Positions 1 to 7,051 of a stretch of DNA of 24,046 nt are shown here, one piece after another; position 1 is the first letter of the stretch; each line of letters begins with the position of its first letter. A program made the translations under genes and the position numbers. The DNA lies in assembly GCA_005885165.1 (NCBI GenBank), contig VAXR01000116.1:1-24046 (forward strand), in the 5' to 3' direction. Source of the stretch: Actinomycetota bacterium. Its GTDB lineage: Bacteria > Actinomycetota > Thermoleophilia > Solirubrobacterales > Thermoleophilaceae. A model generated the notes under the pieces. The model saw only the letters and a list, made by a program, of their open reading frames with translations. It was not told where the DNA came from and made no database searches.

Positions 1-879
1 GTCCACACCGAGGCCCGCAGCGGCGACTTCGGGGGCAAGGAGGTGTCGAGCGAGCGCGCGCTCCGGGAGCTCGAGTGGCGCGCGGCCACGCCGTTCCGCG
101 AGGGCGTCCGCCGCTACGTCGAGTGGCGGCGCTCCAACGAGCCCGTCGAGGGCGCTCCGATCGAGCCGCTCCCGGTGCGCGAGCCGGTGCTGGCGCGCTG
201 GCGCGACCGCCTCGCGCCGCGGCTGCCCACCCTTCCGATGCCCGCCGCGCGCCGCGTCCTCGGCAGCGCAGCCGCCGCCGGCGTGCTGGCGTGGGGCGCG
301 GCGTCGGACGACTCCTTCTCGGCGTTCGCGAGCCTGTTTGGCATCCGCCCCGTGACCGCCGTGCGGACGAGCCGGCCCGAGGTCGGGGTGCTCATCGACG
401 CCCCGGCGTCGATCGCCGTGCCGCTCTCGGCGCAGCTCGAGCGCGACGGCGGCTCCGCGTCGATCGCGACGAACGGCGAGGTCAACGCCTCAACCGTCGC
501 TCAGGTGCGCGACAACGGCAGCGACCTCATACCGAGGCTGAAGGGCGGAGGCCCGGTCCGCTGGGTCGGCACTCGTCAGCAGATCAAGCACATGGCGAAG
601 GAGGTCGGGGAGTCCGGCCACATCTACTACGCGCCGCCGGTTCACGGGTTCACGCTCACCCAGGACCTGCTCGGCAAGACGGCCGGGGCCTCGCCGATCC
701 GTGGTCGCGTACGGCTGAAGGCGCCCCGCCCGCTTGGCCGGATCAGGCGCGGCGACATCCTCGAGGTGTCGGTCACCGCGGGGCCCGATTGGCGCGTCAC
801 GCTCGACTGGCTGTGCGCGGAGCTCAGAGCCCGCCACCTGAGCGCAGTGCCCGCAGACATCCTGTTCCGGCACGCATAG
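1..879 (+). CDS. NAD-dependent epimerase C-terminus fused to a degenerate deacetylase-like domain (5' partial)
   Basis: The frame is open from base 1, so the true start lies upstream and the GTG at 43 is internal. The first ~45 residues read like the end of a UDP-glucose 4-epimerase-type short-chain dehydrogenase: GDFGGKEVSSERA, then a W-R-A-A-T-P-F-x-E-G-V-R-R-Y-V-E-W helix. After a proline-rich linker comes a short hydrophobic stretch (about 265-345 nt, Ala/Gly rich) that could span the membrane. A ~170-residue C-terminal domain follows. Its VGVLIDAPASIAVPLSAQL stretch has the layout of the first strand of a NodB polysaccharide deacetylase, but the catalytic D-D-G is absent. I infer a nucleotide-sugar epimerase tethered to a catalytically dead carbohydrate-binding or regulatory deacetylase fold. 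The epimerase tail is fairly secure. The deacetylase relationship is weaker. Confidence 0.7.
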   Translation, partial: VHTEARSGDFGGKEVSSERALRELEWRAATPFREGVRRYVEWRRSNEPVEGAPIEPLPVREPVLARWRDRLAPRLPTLPMPAARRVLGSAAAAGVLAWGAASDDSFSAFASLFGIRPVTAVRTSRPEVGVLIDAPASIAVPLSAQLERDGGSASIATNGEVNASTVAQVRDNGSDLIPRLKGGGPVRWVGTRQQIKHMAKEVGESGHIYYAPPVHGFTLTQDLLGKTAGASPIRGRVRLKAPRPLGRIRRGDILEVSVTAGPDWRVTLDWLCAELRARHLSAVPADILFRHA

Positions 880-892
880 CGCGGCCCCCCGC

Positions 893-961
893 GGGGTACC
901 ACTAGGTCGTACCCCTACATAGACATGCCTGGTCGCCTGACCGGCCTCGCGCGCGCGAGGC
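893..961. terminator. Two hairpins just downstream of the epimerase-fusion gene
   Basis: GGGGTAC (893-899) pairs with GTACCCC (909-915) around a 9-base loop. An 18-base perfect palindrome follows at 944-961 (GCCTCGCGC and its complement). Both lie within 85 bases of the TAG at 877-879. No U-tract follows, which is common for actinobacterial terminators. The function is inferred only from position and structure. Confidence 0.35.
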
Positions 962-1230
962 GGTGAGGGGCGGCTCCCGGAGGAGCAGGGCATGCCCAGT
1001 CAGCAAGGAGAACTGCAAGGCACGATCGCGGGAACGCCCGAGGGCGGGGCGCGAAATGGAGGCGCCGTGACGCGGCGGCGGGCGAGCTGCGCCAGAGATG
1101 GGCGCGCCGCCCGCACCGCGCTCAGCATCAAGCGTGGACGGGAGGTCTCAGGGCGCTGCACCGGGCGGGTGCGGCGCGCGATGCATCGACCCGTCTGCTC
1201 ACGGAGGTTCCCCTCACCTCCGCAGGTACA

Positions 1231-1256
1231 GGAGGCGGGGCTGCGGCCCCGCCTCC
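1231..1256. terminator. Perfect 11-bp stem, 4-base loop hairpin
   Basis: GGAGGCGGGGC (1231-1241) is exactly complementary to GCCCCGCCTCC (1246-1256) around the loop TGCG. It lies about 80 bases upstream of the helicase promoter and is not followed by a T-run. It may insulate the helicase gene from upstream transcription or be part of an untranslated RNA. Confidence 0.4.
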
Positions 1257-1334
1257 GTGTGCCCCTGGTACACGCGGCACTACCCGCCGACCGCCGGGTT
1301 TAACCGGGAGCCGGACCGGCTCGCCGGAACTCTG

Positions 1335-1362
1335 TTGGAGGGCCGCGGTCCGGGCTTATCCT
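1335..1362 (+). promoter_or_regulatory. Candidate promoter for a leaderless helicase mRNA
   Basis: TTGGAG (1335-1340), a 16-base spacer and TATCCT (1357-1362) resemble -35 and -10 boxes. The ATG at 1370 starts 7 bases after the -10 box, where transcription itself would be expected to begin. No Shine-Dalgarno sequence lies at normal spacing. This points to a leaderless transcript. Confidence 0.5.
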
Positions 1363-1369
1363 TGAGTCG

Positions 1370-4300
1370 ATGCCGCCGCCCACCGGCGCCCTGAGCGCCG
1401 CCCAGCTCGACGCCGTTACGCACGCGGGCGGCCCTCTGCTCGTGCTGGCGGGCGCCGGAACCGGGAAGACGCGGGTGGTCACGGAGCGCTTCGCGTGGCT
1501 CGTCTCGGAGGGCACGCCCCCGGAGTGCATCCTCGCGCTGACCTTCTCGAACCCCGCGGCTGCCGAGATGCGCGAGCGCCTCGAGACGACGATCGAGACC
1601 TCGTGGGAGGAGCTGCCGGTTGCGACCTTCCACTCCTTCTGCGCCCGGCTGCTGCGCGACGAGGCGCTCGAGGCGGGCGTTGACCCGTTCTTCGCGCCGG
1701 TCACCCCGCCGGACCGGCTGGCGATCCTCCTCGACCACCTGGACGAGCTGACCCTGCGCCGACACGAGATACGCGGCAACCCCGCTCCGCTGCTCGGCAG
1801 CTTCGTGTCGCGCATCGATCGGCTGAAGGACGAGACGGTTACCCCCGCCGAGTACCTGAGGTACGCGGAGTCGCTGGCCGCGAACGCCCACGACGACGCG
1901 GAGCGCGCGCACGCGGACCGCGAGCTCGAGTTCGCGCGCGCCTACGAGCACCACGACCGGCTGCTGGCGGAGCGCGGCGCGCTCGACTTCGGCGATCTGA
2001 TCCTGCGCTCGTTCGAGCTGTTGCACGAGAAGCCGCACGTTCGCCGACGGGTGGCCACCCGCTTCCGCCACGTGCTGGTCGACGAGTTCCAGGACACGAA
2101 TTTCTCGCAGGGGATGCTGCTGCGGCTCCTCTGCCAGGACCATCGCAACGTGACCGTCGTCGGCGACGACGACCAGGCGATCTACCGCTTCCGCGGCGCG
2201 TCCCAGAAGAACGTCGCGGACTTCCGGCGCGAGTACCCCGACGCCAAGCTTGTGACGCTCGAGCGCAACCACCGGTCGGGCCGGCGGATCCTCGCCGCCG
2301 CGCACGCCGTCGTGGAGCCGATCCCAGGACGGCTCGAGAAGCGGCTGCGCGGCCGCTCGGGCGGCGACGTCCACTTCTGGCAGTGCCGCTCGGCGCGAGC
2401 GCAGGCGCAGCGGGCCGCGGCGGAGGCCGAGCGGCTCATCACCTCCGGCGTGTCGCCGGACGAGGTGTGCGTGCTGGTCCGCTCGGTGAGGTCGGAGGGC
2501 GCCGCTATCGGCTCCGCTCTCGAGGAGCGGGGGATCCGCTTCCGGCTGGCGGGAGCTGCCGCCTACTTCCAGCGGTCGGAGGTCCGCGACGTGCTCGCCT
2601 GGCTCCGCCTGCTCGCCGACCCGGCGGACTCGAACGCGGTGATCCGCGCGCTGTCCCGCCCGCCCGTGGAGCTCCGTCCTGTCGACGTGGCCCGGCTCAC
2701 CCAGCTCGCGCGGCGGCGGAAGCTGGACATGATCTCCGGAGTCGAGGCGGCGATCGAGTCGCCGCAGCTGTCACCGGAGGGTCGCGACCGGGCCTTCAAC
2801 TTCCTGCGGATCTACCGGGCGGCGTGCCGCGCGTTCGAGGAGATGCCGCCGGACCGGTTCGTCCACCGGCTTATCGAGCGGATCGGGCTGCGCCGCCAGC
2901 AGGTGTTCGCAGCGCAGTCGGAGACGGTCGAGCGGCTCGTGAACATCGCCAAGCTCGCCGACCTGGCGAGCGGGTTCGTACGGAGGGAACCGACCGCGTC
3001 GTCGCGGGACTTCGCGCGCTACCTGGCCGCCGTGGCGGAGGCGGGGCTTCCCGAGGAGGAGGCGACGCCGGCCGCGACCGGGCGCGCCGTCCAGGTGATG
3101 ACCATGCACGCGGCCAAGGGGCGGGAGTTCGACCACGTGCTCGTCCTCGGCCTGGTCGCCTCCCGCATCCCGGGGCCGCTTCGCTCCCAGACGGACGCCG
3201 TGCCCGACGAGCTCGTCAAGGAGACCCTGCCGCCGGGCAGCGACCCGCGCGCCGCGCACGAGGCGGAGATGCGGCGGCTGCTCCACGTCGCGATGACGCG
3301 TGCGCGGCGGAGCCTCGTGCTCTCCTGGGCGGAGACCGGCGAGCACGGGGCCGCCGCCCGCCCGTCGCCTCTGCTCGAGGAGGTGCGTACGGCGGTGGGA
3401 GGCGAGTACGAGGTGGTCGAGGAGGAGCTGTTCGGGCCCGCCGAGGGGCTCCACTCGACGTTCCGGATGATGCGCGACGAGCTGCTCGACACGATCGGCC
3501 AGGTGGCGAGCCGGCTCGGCGAGATGCGGCTCGACACGTACCAGCAGGTGTCGCACGCCGTGGCCCGCTACCTCGAGCTGCTGAAGCTCGCGGCGCTCAT
3601 CGAGCGCGCCAAGGAGGGGCAGTTGGTGGGCGATGCGCTCGCGGAGGTGAACGAGCTGCTCCTCCAGGGCGCGAGCGTGGAGCAGCGCGAGCTGTTCAAG
3701 CTGTCGGCGCTGGACGAGTACCTGCTCGACGCCGAGGCGGACGAGGAGCGGCGCCGCGAGGTGATCGGCGCCCGCGCAGAGGACACGCTCGAGCCGTTCA
3801 TCCCCCGGCGGGGGGACGGGCTGGCCCTGTCGGCGTCGGACATCGAGACCTACCGACTGTGCCCGCTCAAGTACAAGTTCGCGCGCGTCTTCCGTATCCC
3901 CGAGGAGCCGAGCATCAACCAGCGCTTCGGTATCGCGGTGCACCAGGTGCTCGAGCGCTACCACGCGACCGGCGGCGGATCGCTGGAGCGGCTGATGCAG
4001 CTGTTCGACGCCGCCTGGCGCCGGGCCGGCTTCGGCGACTCGAACGACGAACGCCAGTTCCACGAGCGGGCGGTCGCCGCCCTGCAGCGCTACTGGGAGC
4101 TCGATCGCGAGCGGGAGGCCGAGCCGGTCTCATTCGAGCGGAGCTTCTCGTTCCGGCTCGGGCCGCACCTGCTGCGCGGCCGCGTGGACCGCGTCGATCG
4201 CCTTCCCGACGGGAGCTACGAGCTGATCGACTACAAGACCGGCAAGGCCAAGACCGCGCGCGAGCTGCGCGAGGACGTGCAGCTGTCGCTGTACCAGATG

Positions 4301-4528
4301 GGCGCCCGCGAGGCCTGGGGGATAGATACAGCCGCGCAGAGCTACTACTACGTGCTCGACAACCGCAAGGTGCCGGTGGCGCACTCGGAGGAGGAGCTCG
4401 AGCGGGTGCGCGGCACGGTCGCCGAGATCGCCGACGGGATCCAGGCCCACCGCTTCGAGCCGAAGCCGTCGTACGAGCTCTGCTCCTTCTGCGATTACCG
4501 GATCGTGTGCCCGGCGGCCGAGAAGTAG
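1370..4528 (+). CDS. UvrD/PcrA-type ATP-dependent helicase with C-terminal Fe-S PD-(D/E)XK nuclease
   Basis: A 1052-residue superfamily 1A helicase with a RecB/AddB-like nuclease, probably acting on DNA ends in repair or recombination. Visible helicase motifs are Walker A AGAGTGKT (27-34), TFSNPAA (58-64), Walker B VDEFQDTN (237-244), GDDDQAIYRFRG (265-276), TMHAAKGREFD (about 578-588) and the HVAMTRARR arginine-finger region (about 638-646). Residues ~690-810 are a predominantly helical, charged insertion. The nuclease begins near 820 (LSASDIETYRLCPLKYKF) and carries GRVDRVD and LIDYKTGKAK active-site blocks (about 935-960). Four cysteines (831, 1038, 1041, 1047) match the AddB/Cas4-type 4Fe-4S pattern. 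Mycobacterial AdnAB splits a similar architecture over two motor-nuclease subunits, but no partner subunit is visible here. The ATG start is supported by the promoter at 7-base spacing. Confidence 0.93.
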   Translation: MPPPTGALSAAQLDAVTHAGGPLLVLAGAGTGKTRVVTERFAWLVSEGTPPECILALTFSNPAAAEMRERLETTIETSWEELPVATFHSFCARLLRDEALEAGVDPFFAPVTPPDRLAILLDHLDELTLRRHEIRGNPAPLLGSFVSRIDRLKDETVTPAEYLRYAESLAANAHDDAERAHADRELEFARAYEHHDRLLAERGALDFGDLILRSFELLHEKPHVRRRVATRFRHVLVDEFQDTNFSQGMLLRLLCQDHRNVTVVGDDDQAIYRFRGASQKNVADFRREYPDAKLVTLERNHRSGRRILAAAHAVVEPIPGRLEKRLRGRSGGDVHFWQCRSARAQAQRAAAEAERLITSGVSPDEVCVLVRSVRSEGAAIGSALEERGIRFRLAGAAAYFQRSEVRDVLAWLRLLADPADSNAVIRALSRPPVELRPVDVARLTQLARRRKLDMISGVEAAIESPQLSPEGRDRAFNFLRIYRAACRAFEEMPPDRFVHRLIERIGLRRQQVFAAQSETVERLVNIAKLADLASGFVRREPTASSRDFARYLAAVAEAGLPEEEATPAATGRAVQVMTMHAAKGREFDHVLVLGLVASRIPGPLRSQTDAVPDELVKETLPPGSDPRAAHEAEMRRLLHVAMTRARRSLVLSWAETGEHGAAARPSPLLEEVRTAVGGEYEVVEEELFGPAEGLHSTFRMMRDELLDTIGQVASRLGEMRLDTYQQVSHAVARYLELLKLAALIERAKEGQLVGDALAEVNELLLQGASVEQRELFKLSALDEYLLDAEADEERRREVIGARAEDTLEPFIPRRGDGLALSASDIETYRLCPLKYKFARVFRIPEEPSINQRFGIAVHQVLERYHATGGGSLERLMQLFDAAWRRAGFGDSNDERQFHERAVAALQRYWELDREREAEPVSFERSFSFRLGPHLLRGRVDRVDRLPDGSYELIDYKTGKAKTARELREDVQLSLYQMGAREAWGIDTAAQSYYYVLDNRKVPVAHSEEELERVRGTVAEIADGIQAHRFEPKPSYELCSFCDYRIVCPAAEK

Positions 4529-4572
4529 CCGCCGCGGAGCGCCAGCGCGGCAGCCGAGCCCCGCTGGCAGCA

Positions 4573-4621
4573 AATGCGCGGAACGTGCGGGGAAAAGCTT
4601 CGACGATCCGCACCTGGCATT
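4573..4621 (+). terminator. Nested hairpin downstream of the helicase gene
   Basis: AATGC (4573-4577) pairs with GCATT (4617-4621), and inside it GTGCGG (4585-4590) pairs with CCGCAC (4608-4613). A second small hairpin, CCCGC/GCGGG, follows at 4629-4643. The position about 45 bases after the helicase stop fits a terminator, but there is no T-tract. Confidence 0.3.
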
Positions 4622-4694
4622 GACTCAGCCCGCTCTTCGCGGGAAAGTCCGGCGCTGCTTGCCTCGCAGAGGGGAGTGGGGTGAACCGGAATGA

Positions 4695-4709
4695 CCCCGA
4701 CGCCCGGGG
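4695..4709 (-). terminator. Short hairpin after the PAC2 gene
   Basis: CCCCG (4695-4699) and CGGGG (4705-4709) form a 5-bp GC stem with a 5-base loop, a few bases past the stop of the minus-strand PAC2 gene. With the hairpins at 4573-4643 it fills the 186-bp convergent gap, which otherwise shows no feature. This is weak evidence for termination. Confidence 0.22.
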
Positions 4710-4714
4710 CTCTG

Positions 4715-5590
4715 TCAGCGCGGGTCGTTCGGCCCGCGCTGGCGGAGGAACCGCTGGAAGTCGCGTGCGATCGCGTCGGCCGACGGGATCTGGTCCGGGG
4801 TCACCTCCGGCTGGATCTCGTCGATCGTCTGCTCGAGGCGCTCCACGAAGCTCTTGACCTCGGGATCGCTCGCGACCGCGGCGTTGACCTGCTGCTCGTA
4901 GTCCGCGGCGGACTCCTCCAGGTCGCTCGCGTCGACCGCGACGCGGGCCACGCCCTCGAACGCCCTGATCAGCGCCAGCGCGGCCTTGGGGTTCGGCGCG
5001 GCCGCGACGTAGTGCGGCACCGACGCCCAGAGCGACGCCGATGGGATGCCCGCCTTTGCGCAGGCGTGGTGAAGGACCCCGACGATGCCGGTCGGCCCCT
5101 CGTAGGTCGAGCGCTCGAATCCCAGCCGCTCGACCAGCTCCTGGTCGGAGCCGATCCCGGTCATCGGGACGGGCCGGGTGTGGGGAACGTCCGCCAGTAG
5201 CGCGCCGAGCGTGATCACCATGTGGGCGCCGAGCTCGCGGCCGACCTTGATCACGATCTCGGTGAACCGCCTCCAGCGCAGGGACGGCTCGGCGCCCTGG
5301 AACAGGACGAGGTCGTGCTCCGCCCCCGCTATGCGGGCCGCGCGGAACGTGTTCGCCGGCCATTCGATGACCCGCGTCCGGCCCTCGCTGAGGCTGACCG
5401 CTGGCCTCACCGCGGTGAAGTCGTAGAACTCCTCGGGATCGATGCTCGCCACCGGCGTGGCGTCGAAGCTGTCCGTGAGGAACCCGAGCGCCGCCGTCGC
5501 CGCCTCGCCGGCGTCGTTCCATCCCTTGAACGCGCACACGAGGAGCGGGTCCCGCAACTCCGGCCGCTCGGTCCACTGGATCTCGTCCAC
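4715..5590 (-). CDS. PAC2 family protein (proteasome-assembly-chaperone-like)
   Basis: A 291-residue protein matching the PAC2 family found widely in Actinobacteria and related to archaeal/eukaryotic proteasome assembly chaperones. Recognisable stretches are LLVCAFKGWNDAGEAA near the N-terminus, EFYDFTAVRP, then the strand/turn blocks LVLFQGAEPSLRW and VITLGALLADVPHTRP, and finally SASLWASVPHYVAAAPNPKAAL. The C-terminal ~70 residues are acidic and helical, including a VERLEQTIDEI segment typical of the family. Bacterial roles are not well established, though proteasome-linked and regulatory functions have been proposed. The GTG start is preceded by TACGGT exactly 7 bases upstream, so it was preferred. 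It is cytoplasmic (no signal peptide) and divergently transcribed from the acetyltransferase gene. Confidence 0.88.
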   Translation of the reverse strand: MDEIQWTERPELRDPLLVCAFKGWNDAGEAATAALGFLTDSFDATPVASIDPEEFYDFTAVRPAVSLSEGRTRVIEWPANTFRAARIAGAEHDLVLFQGAEPSLRWRRFTEIVIKVGRELGAHMVITLGALLADVPHTRPVPMTGIGSDQELVERLGFERSTYEGPTGIVGVLHHACAKAGIPSASLWASVPHYVAAAPNPKAALALIRAFEGVARVAVDASDLEESAADYEQQVNAAVASDPEVKSFVERLEQTIDEIQPEVTPDQIPSADAIARDFQRFLRQRGPNDPR

Positions 5591-5597
5591 TCACGGG

Positions 5598-5625
5598 ACC
5601 GTACCCGAACCGTTCGCCCGGCCAA
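5598..5625 (-). promoter_or_regulatory. Candidate leaderless promoter of the PAC2 gene
   Basis: Read on the minus strand: TTGGCC (5625-5620), a 16-base spacer, TACGGT (5603-5598), 7 bases, then GTG at 5590. This spacing is identical to that in front of the helicase gene. No Shine-Dalgarno sequence is present. Confidence 0.5.
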
Positions 5626-5630
5626 CGCGG

Positions 5631-5657
5631 TTGCTCCGCGCGGAATGGGGAAAGATT
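5631..5657 (+). promoter_or_regulatory. Candidate leaderless promoter of the acetyltransferase gene
   Basis: TTGCTC (5631-5636) and AAGATT (5652-5657) are separated by 15 bases, with the ATG 8 bases after the second box. It lies back-to-back with the PAC2 promoter, the two -35 boxes being only 5 bases apart. The -10 is a poor consensus match. Confidence 0.35.
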
Positions 5658-5665
5658 GTGCGTCG

Positions 5666-6124
5666 ATGCCCCACGCGCCTCGCGACACCAGCATCCGCGC
5701 TGCGCGCGGCGATGACTTCGAGGCCGTCACCGCGCTGCTCGAGAAGCTCGGCCGCGCCAAGGTGACGGACGCGACGCGGGAGGACTGCCGCGCGATCTTC
5801 CGGCAGCAGGGGGTGGATCCGAACGTCCACCACATGGTCGCCGTCAACGCGGAGGGCGAGATCGTCGGCTTCTGCTCGCTCCATTTGGCGTGGATACCCG
5901 ACCTGTACGTGCGCGAGACCGCGCGGCGCGAGGGCATCGGGCTGGCATTCCTGCACGAGGTCGAGCGGCGCGCGGCCGCCCGCGGATGCGGGGCGATAAC
6001 GCTGGAGTCGGGCTACCAGCGTGCCGAGGCGCACCACCTCTACCGCCGGTTCGGCATGCGCGACGCGGGGCGCTACTTCACGAAGCACCTGGAGCCCGAC
6101 GAGTCGCCGACGGCCCGTTCGTAG
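5666..6124 (+). CDS. GNAT-family N-acetyltransferase
   Basis: A 152-residue Gcn5-related acetyltransferase transferring an acetyl group from acetyl-CoA to an unknown acceptor. The fold order is visible: an N-terminal IRAARGDDFEAVTALLEKL helix pair, then the strand MVAVNAEGEIVGFCSLHL. Motif A follows, PDLYVRETARREGIGLAFL, where R-R-E-G-I-G is the pyrophosphate-binding loop. Motif B, with a YRRFGMRD segment, ends the fold. Start choice: ATG at 5666 sits just after a -10-like box, whereas an in-frame ATG at 5645 would lie inside that promoter. It is followed after ~10 bases by the deacetylase gene, so the two are probably cotranscribed. The substrate cannot be deduced. Confidence 0.87.
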   Translation: MPHAPRDTSIRAARGDDFEAVTALLEKLGRAKVTDATREDCRAIFRQQGVDPNVHHMVAVNAEGEIVGFCSLHLAWIPDLYVRETARREGIGLAFLHEVERRAAARGCGAITLESGYQRAEAHHLYRRFGMRDAGRYFTKHLEPDESPTARS

Positions 6125-6134
6125 GGTGGCGTGC

Positions 6135-7025
6135 GTGCGATCGCTCCGCCTCGCAGCAGTTGGCCTGATCGCCGCGGCCCTGACGGCGGCCGGGTGCGGG
6201 TCGAGCCATCACGGCTCGACGAGCTCCCGGCAGCCCGCGCCCGCAGTGCACCGGCCGGCTTCGGGAGGCTCGCCCCGATTCCAGCCGCTCGCGGTGCCGT
6301 CGCACTACGCCCCGCACCGCGTCCGGATCCCGATCCTCACCTACCACCGGGTGCACACCTTCGCCACCGAGCTCCACAAGTCGCAGCCGGACCTGACGGT
6401 CGAGCCGGACACGTTCCGGGCCGAGATGGCGGCCATCGCGCGGGCCGGCTACCAGACGATCACGCAGCGGCAGCTCTTCGACGCCCTCTACCGGGCCGCC
6501 GCGCTACCGCCGAAGCCGGTGATCGTGTCGGTGGACGACGGCTACGTCGACGACGTCACCGAGATCCTGCCGGTGCTCCGGCAGTACCACATGACCGCCA
6601 CCTTCTACGTGATCACGGGGCGCACGCACGAGCAGGGCTTCCTCAACCCGGACCAGATCCGCCAGCTCGCGGCCGCGGGCATGGATATCGGCGCCCACAC
6701 GCGCACGCACGCGAGCCTGCCGGCCCTGCCGCCGGCCGAGCTCCGGTCCGAAGTAGACGGATCGGCGAGCGACCTCCGCCGGCTGCTCGGGCACCCGGTC
6801 TACTGGTTCGCTTATCCGTACGGCGCCTTCAACGACGCGGTGGTGCGCGAGGTGCGCCGGGCGGGGTTCCTCCTGGCGGTTACGACGAGGGCCGGCGAGA
6901 CTGCCTCGACGGACGCGCCGCTCGAGATCCCCCGGATCCACGTCGGCAGGGCCGCCACCGCATCGACCGTGCTCGGCCTACTCGGCGGCGGCGCGGCGCC
7001 GCGGGCGCCAGCCGGCGCCGGCTGA
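6135..7025 (+). CDS. Lipoprotein polysaccharide deacetylase (NodB homology domain)
   Basis: A 296-residue predicted lipoprotein. The signal peptide (R2-L-R hydrophobic core) ends in an LTAAGC lipobox with the lipidated Cys at 21. A Ser/Pro-rich linker precedes the NodB domain (about 66-280), which removes N-acetyl (or O-acetyl) groups from an envelope polysaccharide. Motifs seen: IPILTYHRV, SVDDGY (D134-D135), the metal-binding GAHTRTH (H188, H192) and WFAYPYGAF (227-230). The first motif has SVDD where most members have TFDD. The GTG at 6135 starts 10 bases after the acetyltransferase stop. A GTG at 6126 is an alternative that adds three residues. It ends 26 bases before the convergent arylsulfotransferase-like gene. 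Confidence 0.88.
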   Translation: MRSLRLAAVGLIAAALTAAGCGSSHHGSTSSRQPAPAVHRPASGGSPRFQPLAVPSHYAPHRVRIPILTYHRVHTFATELHKSQPDLTVEPDTFRAEMAAIARAGYQTITQRQLFDALYRAAALPPKPVIVSVDDGYVDDVTEILPVLRQYHMTATFYVITGRTHEQGFLNPDQIRQLAAAGMDIGAHTRTHASLPALPPAELRSEVDGSASDLRRLLGHPVYWFAYPYGAFNDAVVREVRRAGFLLAVTTRAGETASTDAPLEIPRIHVGRAATASTVLGLLGGGAAPRAPAGAG

Positions 7026-7051
7026 GATCGCCTAGAGCAGGACCGCGGCCG

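Larger units (their letters stand above)
880..1334. other. Gene-free 450-bp interval rich in inverted repeats
   Basis: No reading frame here looks coding: the short open frames have unconvincing composition and no recognisable family. The interval holds the hairpins at 893-961, a GGGCATGCCC palindrome near 989-998, and a very stable hairpin at 1231-1256. I compared it by eye with common riboswitch and small-RNA signatures (TPP, cobalamin, FMN, glycine, tmRNA, RNase P) and saw no match. It could be a leader region, an unrecognised structured RNA or decayed sequence. Confidence 0.3.

Noticed and set aside
992..1394. Short plus-strand open frames in the 880-1369 interval
   Set aside because: They are Arg-rich, contain hairpin sequence, lack ribosome-binding sites and have no recognisable family.
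2383..4623. A 746-codon open frame overlapping the helicase on the same strand
   Set aside because: It is Arg/Ala/Gly-rich with no recognisable motif and lies over a helicase with every motif intact. Long shadow frames are expected at this GC content.
5222..5665. N-terminal extension of the acetyltransferase
   Set aside because: It is antisense to the PAC2 gene and crosses two candidate promoters. The acetyltransferase fold begins just after ATG 5666.
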